From positions 7,440,001 through 7,504,000 of the forward strand of contig OY970235.1 in the NCBI GenBank assembly GCA_963714145.1: 64,000 bases of DNA, read 5' to 3'. The notes under the pieces are model-generated. The model was not told the DNA's origin. It saw nothing but the letters and a program-made list of their open reading frames with translations, and did not search any database. A program made the translations under genes and the position numbers. This document shows, in pieces, positions 8,846 to 16,151 of the stretch (within the stretch, counting starts at the first letter, position 1; every line of letters starts with the position of its first letter). The stretch is from JBBWZH01 sp035544115 (GTDB lineage Bacteria; Actinomycetota; Actinomycetes; Mycobacteriales; CADCTP01).

Positions 8846-8872
8846 GTGACGCGTACAACTGCCTGGGAGTAG
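8846..8872 (+). CDS. Octapeptide mini-ORF 1 (VTRTTAWE)
   Basis: GTG start, TAG stop, SD GGAGGTGA at 8832-8839. It uses ACG, CGT, ACA and ACT codons rarely combined elsewhere in the array, so it is one of the copies most diverged in synonymous sites while the peptide is unchanged. Confidence 0.8.
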   Translation: MTRTTAWE

Positions 8873-8942
8873 CCGTGGCCGGTTCTGCGAGGTTCCGCGC
8901 CGGGATGTCGCCCGTACCGGGCAGGAACTGGAGGTGAGCACC

Positions 8943-8969
8943 GTGACCCGCACGACCGCTTGGGAGTAG
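8943..8969 (+). CDS. Octapeptide mini-ORF 2 (VTRTTAWE)
   Basis: GTG start, TAG stop, SD GGAGGTGA at 8930-8937. The Ala codon is GCT. The gap to unit 1 (97 bp) is the longest in the array. Confidence 0.8.
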   Translation: MTRTTAWE

Positions 8970-9021
8970 CAGCACCGCCGGCCGCACACAGCGAGCAGGA
9001 ATGCCAGGGAGGTGACTGATC

Positions 9022-9048
9022 GTGACGCGTACGACCGCCTGGGAGTGA
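9022..9048 (+). CDS. Octapeptide mini-ORF 3 (VTRTTAWE)
   Basis: GTG start, TGA stop, SD GGAGGTGA at 9008-9015. Thr2 is ACG and Arg3 is CGT, as in unit 1. Confidence 0.8.
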   Translation: MTRTTAWE

Positions 9049-9095
9049 CTCGTGCTGCTTTTCCTATTCGCGCCGACTTTGCGGAGGTGAGCGCT

Positions 9096-9122
9096 GTGAA
9101 CCGGACCACCGCCTGGGAGTAG
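9096..9122 (+). CDS. Octapeptide mini-ORF 4 (VNRTTAWE variant)
   Basis: GTG start, TAG stop, SD GGAGGTGA at 9083-9090. Thr2 (ACC) is replaced by Asn (AAC), the only amino-acid difference among the 14 copies. Arg3 is CGG. Confidence 0.78.
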   Translation: MNRTTAWE

Positions 9123-9167
9123 GAATCGCCCGCCATTCCCGACAAGCCGAGTAGGAGGTGACTGACC

Positions 9168-9194
9168 GTGACTCGCACAACCGCCTGGGAGTAG
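9168..9194 (+). CDS. Octapeptide mini-ORF 5 (VTRTTAWE)
   Basis: GTG start, TAG stop, SD GGAGGTGA at 9154-9161. Thr2 is ACT and Thr4 is ACA. Confidence 0.8.
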   Translation: MTRTTAWE

Positions 9195-9245
9195 TCGAGA
9201 GCTGTCCGCCAGCCGACTGCGACGCCGTGCCGGAGGTGACTGATC

Positions 9246-9272
9246 GTGACCCGAACCACCGCTTGGGAGTAG
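9246..9272 (+). CDS. Octapeptide mini-ORF 6 (VTRTTAWE)
   Basis: GTG start, TAG stop, SD GGAGGTGA at 9232-9239. Arg3 is CGA, rare in DNA this GC-rich, and Ala6 is GCT. Confidence 0.8.
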   Translation: MTRTTAWE

Positions 9273-9324
9273 CCCGGAAATCCACCGCCAACCAAATGCG
9301 ACGTCGCAACGGAGGTGACCGAAC

Positions 9325-9351
9325 GTGACCCGCACGACCGCCTGGGAATAG
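9325..9351 (+). CDS. Octapeptide mini-ORF 7 (VTRTTAWE, GAA for Glu)
   Basis: GTG start, TAG stop, SD GGAGGTGA at 9311-9318. Glu8 is GAA; all other copies use GAG. This breaks the SD-like GGGAG created by TGG-GAG while keeping Glu, so the residue rather than the nucleotide motif is conserved. Confidence 0.8.
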   Translation: MTRTTAWE

Positions 9352-9402
9352 CCCGGACCGCCGCCACAGACCGAACGCCAGACCCGGAGGAGGTGACCGG
9401 AC

Positions 9403-9429
9403 GTGACCCGCACGACTGCCTGGGAGTAG
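9403..9429 (+). CDS. Octapeptide mini-ORF 8 (VTRTTAWE)
   Basis: GTG start, TAG stop, SD GGAGGTGA at 9389-9396 preceded by another GGA, giving an extended GGAGGAGGTGA. Thr5 is ACT. Confidence 0.8.
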   Translation: MTRTTAWE

Positions 9430-9476
9430 CCGCTGACCCGCCCGCGTCCCGCTCGCGCCGCCGGAGGTGAACACCG

Positions 9477-9503
9477 ATGACCCGCACCACCGCCTGGGAG
9501 TAA
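9477..9503 (+). CDS. Octapeptide mini-ORF 9 (MTRTTAWE, ATG start)
   Basis: The only copy starting with ATG, which supports the GTG of the other copies being a start codon. TAA stop, SD GGAGGTGA at 9463-9470. Both Thr4 and Thr5 are ACC. Confidence 0.82.
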   Translation: MTRTTAWE

Positions 9504-9551
9504 CCGCACCCCGTCCTGGTCCCGCCGAGCCCGTGCCGGAGGTGAGCACCC

Positions 9552-9578
9552 GTGACCCGCACAACCGCCTGGGAGTAG
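9552..9578 (+). CDS. Octapeptide mini-ORF 10 (VTRTTAWE)
   Basis: GTG start, TAG stop, SD GGAGGTGA at 9538-9545. Thr4 is ACA. Confidence 0.8.
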   Translation: MTRTTAWE

Positions 9579-9622
9579 CCCACCCGACCGCGTCCCGCCG
9601 AAGCCCGAAGAGGTGATCACCC

Positions 9623-9649
9623 GTGACCCGCACGACCGCCTGGGAGTAG
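9623..9649 (+). CDS. Octapeptide mini-ORF 11 (VTRTTAWE)
   Basis: GTG start, TAG stop. The SD is AGAGGTGA (9609-9616), the only copy with a base change in the SD. The ORF has the commonest codon at every position. Confidence 0.8.
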   Translation: MTRTTAWE

Positions 9650-9702
9650 CGCACCGCGCCGGCCGGCGACCGAAGCGTCCAGTCCGGAGGAGGTGACTGT
9701 CC

Positions 9703-9729
9703 GTGACCCGCACGACAGCGTGGGAGTGA
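9703..9729 (+). CDS. Octapeptide mini-ORF 12 (VTRTTAWE)
   Basis: GTG start, TGA stop, SD GGAGGTGA at 9689-9696 within an extended GGAGGAGGTGA as in unit 8. Thr5 is ACA and Ala6 is GCG, shared only with unit 13. Confidence 0.8.
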   Translation: MTRTTAWE

Positions 9730-9784
9730 ACCCGCTCCGCCGTCGCCAGAACCGCCACAGCCATGACCCAGGAGGTGACTGAAC

Positions 9785-9811
9785 GTGACTCGAACGACAG
9801 CGTGGGAGTGA
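9785..9811 (+). CDS. Octapeptide mini-ORF 13 (VTRTTAWE)
   Basis: GTG start, TGA stop, SD GGAGGTGA at 9771-9778. Shares ACA, GCG and the TGA stop with unit 12, suggesting those two arose from a recent local duplication. Arg3 is CGA. Confidence 0.8.
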   Translation: MTRTTAWE

Positions 9812-9859
9812 ATCGTGAATCGGCCGACGCCCCGCCGAATCGACCAGGAGGTGAGCACC

Positions 9860-9886
9860 GTGACTCGGACGACTGCCTGGGAGTAA
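9860..9886 (+). CDS. Octapeptide mini-ORF 14 (VTRTTAWE)
   Basis: Last copy. GTG start, TAA stop, SD GGAGGTGA at 9847-9854. Arg3 is CGG. The next 140 bp hold no further unit and lead into the GGDEF/EAL gene. Confidence 0.8.
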   Translation: MTRTTAWE

Positions 9887-10026
9887 AGCCCCAACCTGGA
9901 CGAACTCACCGCACCGGGCTGTTACGACACATCACCAGCCGGCAGACCGGGTGGGCCCCCAGTCGGGTTCATTCTGTACGCAACGCTTCGGTAGTCCCTC
10001 GCGCGCGGTTACCATGCGGTATCCGC

Positions 10027-12504
10027 ATGCGGCCGGGGGCACTGGTGACAAGGTCGACCTCGACGACGGGGGGCGGTCTACCGCGGCCGCTTCTCCGGTA
10101 CGTCAGCGCAATGATCATCGTGGCAGTGGGCTGCCTGGTGATCTCGATACCGAGCGCGGTGCACCGGCCGCCGTCCTGGCTGCATCTACTGGTGACGGTC
10201 GCGGTGGTCGTCATCGCCCGGCTGCCGCTGATCAGCGTCCGGATCGGCAGCGACGGCCTGGCGTTCAACTGGGTCGGTGCCGCGGTCATCGCCGCGCTGA
10301 CCCTGCTGCCGCCGGCCTGGGTGCCGATCGTGGTCGCGCTGGGCACCCCGGCGGTGCTCGTCCGGCAGCGCCGGATGCCGGTCAAGGCGCTGTTCAACCT
10401 GGCCAACGAGGTTGTCGCCGCCGCGCTCGCGGTCGGCGCGGTGCTGCTGCTCACCGACAGCGGCACCAACCTGCGTGGCTTCCCCGGCCTGTTCGTGCTG
10501 GCCGTTGCCGCGATCGTGCACGACCTGTGGGCCGACGCGAACGTGGCGATCGCGATCGGGCTGGCCCAGGGCAAGCCGCCGTGGCGGGTATACCAGGCCG
10601 GTTTCGGCATCCAGGTGATCAGCACGCTGGTGAACATGGCCACCGCGCTCACCGTGCTCTGGCTGGTCGACCTCGACAGCCGGATGCTGCTGGTGGTCCC
10701 CGCGGTACTGCTCTGCCTGCGGCAGGCGTACATCGGCCGGCTGAACGGGCAGGAGGAACGGGAAGGCTGGCAGCAGTTGCTGGAGGCCACCCGCGGGCTG
10801 GCCGAGCTGGACGAACGCGTCGTGCTCACCCGGGCCGCCACCTCCGCGGCCAAGCTGTTCTCGGCGAACAGCGCCGAGGTCGAGCTGGCCAGCGGCCGGC
10901 TGGTGCGCGGCACCGAAGACAACATCGTCTACGACGGTCCGGCGGCGGACGCCCCGCCGCGGGACGCGCACCGGGTGATCGAGCGGCCGATCGGGCTGGG
11001 CAACACCCCGTACGGCTGGGTCCGGCTCTGCTTCGGCGGCGAGGTCGGGCTGAAGAACCGGGAACAGGCGATGCTCGGCGCGCTGGCCGCCGAGCTGCAC
11101 TCCGCGCTGGCCAACGCCGAGCAGCACGCCAAGGCCCGGCACGAGGCGACGCACGACCCGACGACCGGGCTGCGCAACCGGGCCGGCCTGCTGGACGACG
11201 GTCAGGCCCCGCTGGCCGACACCGCCACCGCCGACCTGGACTCGGCCGCCATCCTGGTCGACCTCACCGGCTTCCGGGAGATCGTCGACACGCTCGGGCA
11301 CGCCGCCGGCGACGCGGTGCTGCGGCACGCCGCCGCCCGGCTGGACGCCGCCGCGATGCCCGGCGAGCTGGTCGCCCGGCTCGACGGGGACGACTTCGCC
11401 ATCGTGCTCCCCCGGATCTCCGACCCGGCCCAGGCCACCTACCGGGCCGAGGCGTTGCTCGGCGCCGTCGCCGAACCGATCGAGATCGCCGGCTGCCGGT
11501 TGTCCGTCGCCGGCGTCGCCGGCATCGCGTACTGCGTACGGGCCTCGATCTCGCTGGACGAACTGCTGCGGCAGGCCGGCGTCGCGGTGCACGGGGTCCG
11601 GGCCGGCTCCGGCGGGCGGGTCGGCTTCTACGCGCCGGAGCGGGACGCCGGCTCGGTCAGCCGGCTGGTGCTGGCCTCCGAGCTGCGCACCGCGCTGCGC
11701 ACCCTCGACCAACTCAGCCTGCTCTACCAGCCGATCATCGACCTGCACACCGGCGACCCGGTCGGTGCCGAAGCCCTGGTGCGCTGGCAGCACCCCACCC
11801 GCGGCCAACTCCTGCCGGACGAGTTCCTGCCCGTGGTCGAGCACGCCGGCCTGATGCCGGACCTCACCAAGGCGGTCTTCGACATCGCGCTGGGGAACGC
11901 GGCGGAATGGTCCCGGCATGGCATCGAGGTACCGGTCGCGGTGAACGTGTCCCCCCGGACGCTGCTCGACCGGGAGTTCCCGGGGCAGGTCGCCGCGGCG
12001 CTGTCCCGGCATCGGGTGCCGGCGAACCGGGTCACCCTGGAGATCACCGAGACCTCGGTGCTGTCCCACCTGGAGGTCGTCGACCAGGTCCTCGCCGAGC
12101 TGCGCGACCTGGGCATCCGGCTCTCCCTGGACAACTTCGGCAAGGGCTGGTCGTCGCTGTCCCACCTGGCCCGCGTGCCCGTGCACGAGGTGAAGCTGGC
12201 CGCCACCTTCACCGAGTCGCTCTTCAGCTCACCGCAGGCCGCCGCGATCGTCCGCGGCACCCTGGAGATCGCCCGGGCGCTCGACCTGCGGGTCGTCGCC
12301 GAAGGCGTCACGTCGGCCATGCAGCGGGCCACCCTGGTGTCCCTCGGCTGCCACGCCGGCCAGGGCGCGCACTTCTTCCCGCCGCTGTCCGCGCACAAGA
12401 TCGGCCCCGCGCTCTGGTCCTCCGCCGTCCGCGCGCTCGCCGTCTCCGACGGCGCCGACGTCATCCCACTCTCCCAACGCCGCATCCCCCGCCGCGACAA
12501 CTGA
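10027..12504 (+). CDS. Membrane GGDEF/EAL protein with degenerate catalytic motifs
   Basis: About 825 aa. The N-terminal 220 residues hold several hydrophobic helices (VSAMIIVAVGCLVISI, LVTVAVVVIARLPLI and others), then a GAF-like linker, a GGDEF domain and a C-terminal EAL domain. The GGDEF signature reads DGDDF, and in the EAL domain the EAL motif is intact (GAEALVRW) but the loop-6 DDFG is DNFG and the later KID-type Asp is Ala (VKLAATF). Both activities may therefore be lost, leaving a c-di-GMP-binding or sensing role; this is inference. Homology starts near 10111 (MIIVAVG). ATG 10027 or GTG 10045 are likely starts; the frame stays open back to 9763 only because it runs through array units 13-14 out of frame. 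The gene lies directly after the octapeptide array. Confidence 0.85.
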   Translation: MRPGALVTRSTSTTGGGLPRPLLRYVSAMIIVAVGCLVISIPSAVHRPPSWLHLLVTVAVVVIARLPLISVRIGSDGLAFNWVGAAVIAALTLLPPAWVPIVVALGTPAVLVRQRRMPVKALFNLANEVVAAALAVGAVLLLTDSGTNLRGFPGLFVLAVAAIVHDLWADANVAIAIGLAQGKPPWRVYQAGFGIQVISTLVNMATALTVLWLVDLDSRMLLVVPAVLLCLRQAYIGRLNGQEEREGWQQLLEATRGLAELDERVVLTRAATSAAKLFSANSAEVELASGRLVRGTEDNIVYDGPAADAPPRDAHRVIERPIGLGNTPYGWVRLCFGGEVGLKNREQAMLGALAAELHSALANAEQHAKARHEATHDPTTGLRNRAGLLDDGQAPLADTATADLDSAAILVDLTGFREIVDTLGHAAGDAVLRHAAARLDAAAMPGELVARLDGDDFAIVLPRISDPAQATYRAEALLGAVAEPIEIAGCRLSVAGVAGIAYCVRASISLDELLRQAGVAVHGVRAGSGGRVGFYAPERDAGSVSRLVLASELRTALRTLDQLSLLYQPIIDLHTGDPVGAEALVRWQHPTRGQLLPDEFLPVVEHAGLMPDLTKAVFDIALGNAAEWSRHGIEVPVAVNVSPRTLLDREFPGQVAAALSRHRVPANRVTLEITETSVLSHLEVVDQVLAELRDLGIRLSLDNFGKGWSSLSHLARVPVHEVKLAATFTESLFSSPQAAAIVRGTLEIARALDLRVVAEGVTSAMQRATLVSLGCHAGQGAHFFPPLSAHKIGPALWSSAVRALAVSDGADVIPLSQRRIPRRDN

Positions 12505-12561
12505 CCCGCCCACTCCGCCGGCCCACGGGCGCGGTCGAGCCGCGCCGGCGCGTGGCGTCCG

Positions 12562-14217
12562 CTATCCGGTCGATCCGGAGTGGGCGCGCTCGAGAATGGC
12601 CGCGGGATTCTCGGGTGGGAGCAGGCCGAAGACGGGGGTGGGGGCTTCCAGGCGGGCGCAGTAGGCGTCGGCTACGGCGGGCGGGGCGTGGCGGGTGAGG
12701 AGGGACGCCTGGAGGCAGCGGGCCATCTGGGTGGCCAGGTGGCGGGCGCCGGCTTCCAGGGCGGTCGGCGGGGCGGCGGTGGTGCGCAGGTCCCGGACGG
12801 ATGCCTCGATGTGGGCCAACTGGTCGCGGAGGTGTTTGACAGCGGCGTCGAGGCGGGCGTCGGCGCCGGTGGCCAGCTCGAGTTCGGCGAGGAAGGCGGT
12901 TACCGAGTCGGGTTGGCGGATGATGGCGCGCAGCACGTCCAGGGCGATGACGTTGCCGGAGCCTTCCCAGATGCCGTTCAGCGGGGCGTCCCGGTAGAGG
13001 CGGGGCAGGCCGCTCTCCTCGACGTAGCCGTTGCCGCCCAGGCACTCCAGGGCCTCGCCGACCACGGCCGGGGTGCGCTTGCAGACCCAGAACTTGGCGA
13101 CCGCGGTGGCGAGGCGGCCCAGCGCGGTCTCGCCCGTGTCCACGGTGGACGCCAGCCGGATGGCGAGCGCGCTGGCGGCCTCGGCCTCGACGGCCAGGTC
13201 GGCGAGCACCGCGGCCATCAGCGGTTGCTCGCGCAGCGGCCGGCCGAACGCGCTGCGGTAGGTGGTGTGGTGGATCGCCTGGGTCACCGCGGCCCGCATC
13301 GCGGCGGCCGAGCCGAGCACGCAGTCCAGCCGGGTCAGCGTGACCATTTCGATGATCGTCGCGACGCCGCGGCCCGGATCGCCGACCCGCCAGCCGACCG
13401 TGTCGTCGAACTCCACCTCGCTGGAGGCGTTCGCGCGGTTGCCGAGCTTGTCCTTGAGCCGCTGCAGGCGGAACGTGTTGCGGCTGCCGTCGGGCAGCAC
13501 CCGCGGCACCAGAAAGCAGGTCAGGCCCTCGTCGGCCTGGGCCAGCACCAGGAACACGTCGCACATCGGCGCCGAGCAGAACCACTTGTGCCCGGTCAGC
13601 AGGTAGCTGCCGTCGGCGGTGGGCACGGCCCGGGTGGTGTTGGCGCGGACGTCCGAGCCGCCCTGTTTCTCGGTCATGCCCATGCCGGCGAGCAGCCCGG
13701 CCTTGGTCGCCGGCGTCCGCAGGCCCGGGTCGTACACGGCGGCCGTCAGCCCGGGCTCGTAGGCCGCGGCCAGTTCCGGGGCGGCCCGCAGCGCCGGTAC
13801 GACCGCGTACGTCATCGAGACCGGGCAGCCGTGCCCCGCCTCGACCTGGCTCCACAGGTAGAACCCGGCCGCCCGGGTGACGTGCGGCGCGGGCGCCGGC
13901 GACGTCCACGGCGTGGCGTGCAGGCCGGCGCCGACCGCGACCCGCAGCAGCTCGTGCCAGGCGGGGTGGAAGTCGACCTCGTCGATCCGGTGGCCGTACC
14001 GGTCGTGCGTACGCAGCACCGGCGGGTAGGCGTTCGCCTCGGTGCCCCAGCGCTGCGCCTGCTCGGTGCCGGCCCGGGTGCCGAGCGCGTGCAGCGCGGG
14101 CCCGGCCGCGGCCGCACCGTACCGGCCGACCGCCTCGGCCAGCGCTGGATCGCCGGCGTAGAGGTCGTGCCCGACCAGGGGCGGCGGCTGGTTAGTGACT
14201 TCGTGAGTCGGCGGCAT
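12562..14217 (-). CDS. AidB-like acyl-CoA dehydrogenase
   Basis: A 551-aa flavoprotein of the acyl-CoA dehydrogenase family, closest in architecture to AidB/isovaleryl-CoA dehydrogenase relatives. Markers are MTEKQGGSDVRANTTRA (FAD-binding loop with conserved Gly-Ser-Asp), YLLTGHKWFCSAPMCDVFLV in the middle domain and the family signature CLGGNGYVEESGLPRLYRDAPLNG near residue 400, where the second half binds FAD. The N-terminus (about residues 20-170) matches the longer AidB-type helical domain. It may oxidise acyl-CoA or, like E. coli AidB, act in DNA-damage protection. Convergent with the GGDEF/EAL gene, 57 bp between stops. Confidence 0.88.
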   Translation of the reverse strand: MPPTHEVTNQPPPLVGHDLYAGDPALAEAVGRYGAAAAGPALHALGTRAGTEQAQRWGTEANAYPPVLRTHDRYGHRIDEVDFHPAWHELLRVAVGAGLHATPWTSPAPAPHVTRAAGFYLWSQVEAGHGCPVSMTYAVVPALRAAPELAAAYEPGLTAAVYDPGLRTPATKAGLLAGMGMTEKQGGSDVRANTTRAVPTADGSYLLTGHKWFCSAPMCDVFLVLAQADEGLTCFLVPRVLPDGSRNTFRLQRLKDKLGNRANASSEVEFDDTVGWRVGDPGRGVATIIEMVTLTRLDCVLGSAAAMRAAVTQAIHHTTYRSAFGRPLREQPLMAAVLADLAVEAEAASALAIRLASTVDTGETALGRLATAVAKFWVCKRTPAVVGEALECLGGNGYVEESGLPRLYRDAPLNGIWEGSGNVIALDVLRAIIRQPDSVTAFLAELELATGADARLDAAVKHLRDQLAHIEASVRDLRTTAAPPTALEAGARHLATQMARCLQASLLTRHAPPAVADAYCARLEAPTPVFGLLPPENPAAILERAHSGSTG

Positions 14218-14432
14218 CAGCCCAGTGTGGCCGCTGGGCCGGCCACCGGCATCCGCCCGGGCTCAGGCCGAGCCCGGCCCGGAGCCGGCCGACTCGGGAC
14301 CGCGCCGGCCGACTCCGGACCCGGCCGACTCGGAGCCCGGCGGCTCGGGATCAGGGCCGGACAGCTCGGGAGCCAGCCGGCTCCGGATCAGGGCCGGGTG
14401 GCGGGGTCGGGCCGGGCGGCGGGGTCAGGTCG

Positions 14433-15614
14433 TCAGGTGAGGACGGTGAGCGGGCCGGGGTGGCCGGGAAGAGCGGCCGGGAGGACGGTGAGGTGGCCGG
14501 GTCGCCAGAGCGCCAACTGCTGGTGGTCCGGCCAGTTGACGGCGATCACCAGGTAGCGGCCGTCCGGGGACCAGCCCACCTCGGCGCCGAGCCCGGAGCC
14601 GGTGCGCAGGCCGCGGACCCAGGTGAAGGTGGTGAGCTGCAGGTCCAGCGTGACGACGAAGCCGGGGCGGCTGACCCCGGACCGGCCGCTGGCCGGGAAG
14701 GTCAGCGCGAGGGTGTGGCCGTCCGGGGCGAACGCGCCATGCTGCGGCAGCCAGTAGGTGGGCATCGGGTAGCGGCGGGCCGCTCCGGTGCTGAGCGTGG
14801 TGATCACCACCGAGCAGGCGTCCGGGCAGTTCGCCGGCGTCCAGGCGATGGCGGTGTCGCTGCTGGCCGCGACGTCACCGCGGCCGATGTCGCGGCGGAC
14901 CGCCCCGGTCCGCGGGTCCAGCAGCAGCAGGTGGGCGGACCGGCCGTGCGGCCCGTCGTACTGCTCGACCAGCAGCCCGGCCCGGGTGTCGCGCAGCCCG
15001 AGGACCAACCCGGGTAGCTCCCACTGCCAACGCAGCTTGCGGTCCAGGGTGAGGCCGGTGACGGTGGTGCCGCTGCGCCGGTAGGTGGTGAGGATCAGTT
15101 GGCCGTCCCGGCTGGGTAGCACGCCGGCGTCCGCGCCGAGCAGCAGTGGCTGCGCTCCGGGCCGGACCAGGAACCGCCCACCGGCCCCGCCGTACGGCTC
15201 GGTCACCGCCACCAGCGTGCCGGGGTGCAGCGGGAACACCGAGACGACGGTGTCCGGCCTGAGGTTCAGGCCGGGCGGCGGTGAGACCCGGCCGGTGTGC
15301 GCGTCGACCAGCCGCGGGTTGCGGTCGCCGACCAGCAGTTGCAGGCCGGCCGGGCCGGTGCCGGGTTCGCCGCCCAGGAACGGCAGCGCCGGCAGCGGGC
15401 CGGTCGGCGGTGCCACGGTGATCGACGCGGTGGCTGGCGGCGCCGGAACCCGGTGCGTCAGCACGTACCCGAACAGCAGCCCGACGATGGCCAGCAGCGC
15501 GACCTTCGGGCCGGCGCCGATCCCGCCCGGCCGGCGTGGCCAGCGCGGCGGGTGACCGGCGGGTTCCAGCGCCTGGCGCGCCCACCCGGGGCCGCCGGCG
15601 ATCTCGTCGGTCAC
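14433..15614 (-). CDS. Membrane-anchored WD40-like beta-propeller protein
   Basis: A 393-aa protein with a short cytoplasmic N-terminus, one transmembrane helix (VALLAIVGLLFGYVLTHRV, about residues 35-53) and an extracytoplasmic domain. The domain has propeller-like segments such as LLVGDRNPRLVDAHTGRVSP, VLPSRDGQLILTTYR and VGWSPDGRYLVIAVNWPDHQ, the last with the SPDG motif of TolB/WD40 repeats. No catalytic residues are evident. The upstream 215 bp (14218-14432) are low-complexity GC-rich repeats of GGCCGACTCGG type with no gene. It is divergent from the CBS gene. Confidence 0.65.
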   Translation of the reverse strand: MTDEIAGGPGWARQALEPAGHPPRWPRRPGGIGAGPKVALLAIVGLLFGYVLTHRVPAPPATASITVAPPTGPLPALPFLGGEPGTGPAGLQLLVGDRNPRLVDAHTGRVSPPPGLNLRPDTVVSVFPLHPGTLVAVTEPYGGAGGRFLVRPGAQPLLLGADAGVLPSRDGQLILTTYRRSGTTVTGLTLDRKLRWQWELPGLVLGLRDTRAGLLVEQYDGPHGRSAHLLLLDPRTGAVRRDIGRGDVAASSDTAIAWTPANCPDACSVVITTLSTGAARRYPMPTYWLPQHGAFAPDGHTLALTFPASGRSGVSRPGFVVTLDLQLTTFTWVRGLRTGSGLGAEVGWSPDGRYLVIAVNWPDHQQLALWRPGHLTVLPAALPGHPGPLTVLT

Positions 15615-15755
15615 ACCATGAAGGATGCGCCCGCGAGGCGCCCGCGGCGAGTCCCCGGAGCGGTCGGGCCGGTCAGGGGTTGTGGGCAGGTGACGGCGGC
15701 CCGACCATGGGGCGGCGCCGTATTTCGGGAATTAGCCGGACCGAGGAGGCAGGCC

Positions 15756-16151
15756 ATGCGGGTACGCGACGCGATGAGCACCCTGGTGCTGACGATCGGC
15801 CCGGAACACACCCTCAGGGAGGCGTCCCGGCAGATGGCGGCACGCAAGGTGGGCGCGGTCGCGGTGCTCGACCCGGACAGCCACGGCATCGGCATCCTCA
15901 CCGAACGCGACGTTCTGTACGCGCTTGGTGCCGGTCAGAATCCGGACGTCGAGCGCGCCGGCGCCCACCTGACCACCGATCTCGTCTTCGCCAGCCCGGA
16001 CTGGACGCTGGACCAGGCCGCCGAGGCGATGGTCCGCGGCGGGTTCCGGCACCTGATCGTGCTGGACGGCAACGAGGTCATCGGCATCGTCTCGGTCCGC
16101 GACATCGTCCGGGTCTGGTCGACTGCCCGCACCGCGGCCGCCGCCGGCTGA
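15756..16151 (+). CDS. CBS-domain pair protein
   Basis: A 131-aa protein that is almost entirely two CBS domains. The first begins MRVRDAMSTLVLTIGPEHTL and contains KVGAVAVLD and GIGILTERDVLYAL; the second holds ASPDWTLDQAAEAM, FRHLIVLDGNEVIGIVSVRDIV. Such stand-alone CBS pairs bind adenosine nucleotides as energy sensors, often in multiples with an unknown partner. The start ATG has a GAGGAGG SD (15743) 6 nt upstream; a longer upstream open frame has no such support. It is 74 bp ahead of the GH13 gene on the same strand and may be cotranscribed. Confidence 0.88.
   Translation: MRVRDAMSTLVLTIGPEHTLREASRQMAARKVGAVAVLDPDSHGIGILTERDVLYALGAGQNPDVERAGAHLTTDLVFASPDWTLDQAAEAMVRGGFRHLIVLDGNEVIGIVSVRDIVRVWSTARTAAAAG

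Larger units (their letters stand above)
8831..9886 (+). repeat. Array of 14 octapeptide mini-ORFs, period about 76 bp
   Basis: Fourteen copies of a module: SD GGAGGTGA (AGAGGTGA in unit 11), 5-6 nt, then a 9-codon ORF encoding (M/V)TRTTAWE and a stop. Start positions are 8846, 8943, 9022, 9096, 9168, 9246, 9325, 9403, 9477, 9552, 9623, 9703, 9785 and 9860, so spacings are 71-97 bp, mostly 72-82, and rarely multiples of three. The modules are conserved; the roughly 30-nt spacers between a stop and the next SD are not. All four Thr codons, four of six Arg codons, three Ala codons and both Glu codons occur. All three stops are used (9 TAG, 3 TGA, 2 TAA), and starts are 13 GTG and 1 ATG. The only amino-acid change is Asn for Thr2 in unit 4. 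This is the pattern of selection on a translated peptide, not on DNA or RNA shape. The peptide has no signal sequence and I know no family. Confidence 0.9.

Noticed and set aside
8831..9886. The array as a CRISPR locus
   Set aside because: Conserved ~42-nt blocks with ~33-nt variable gaps mimic a CRISPR, but the blocks differ at wobble positions, hold SD-ORF-stop units, and no cas gene is near.
8831..9886. Thr or Trp attenuator leader
   Set aside because: Classical attenuators have one leader peptide, terminator and antiterminator stems, and a biosynthetic gene downstream; none of these are present. A modified uORF role is kept as a possibility.
8621..9909. Long minus-strand ORFs over the array (YSQAVVRVT repeats)
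   Set aside because: They are the antisense of the octapeptide units in three frames; their repeats follow from the plus-strand coding pattern.
9763..10026. N-terminal extension of the GGDEF/EAL protein to 9763
   Set aside because: The extension runs through units 13 and 14 out of frame and has no resemblance to the family; start moved to 10027 or later.
14218..14432. A gene in the GC-rich repeats at 14.3 kb
   Set aside because: Only low-complexity GGCCGACTCGG-like repeats; no start with SD or protein-like sequence.
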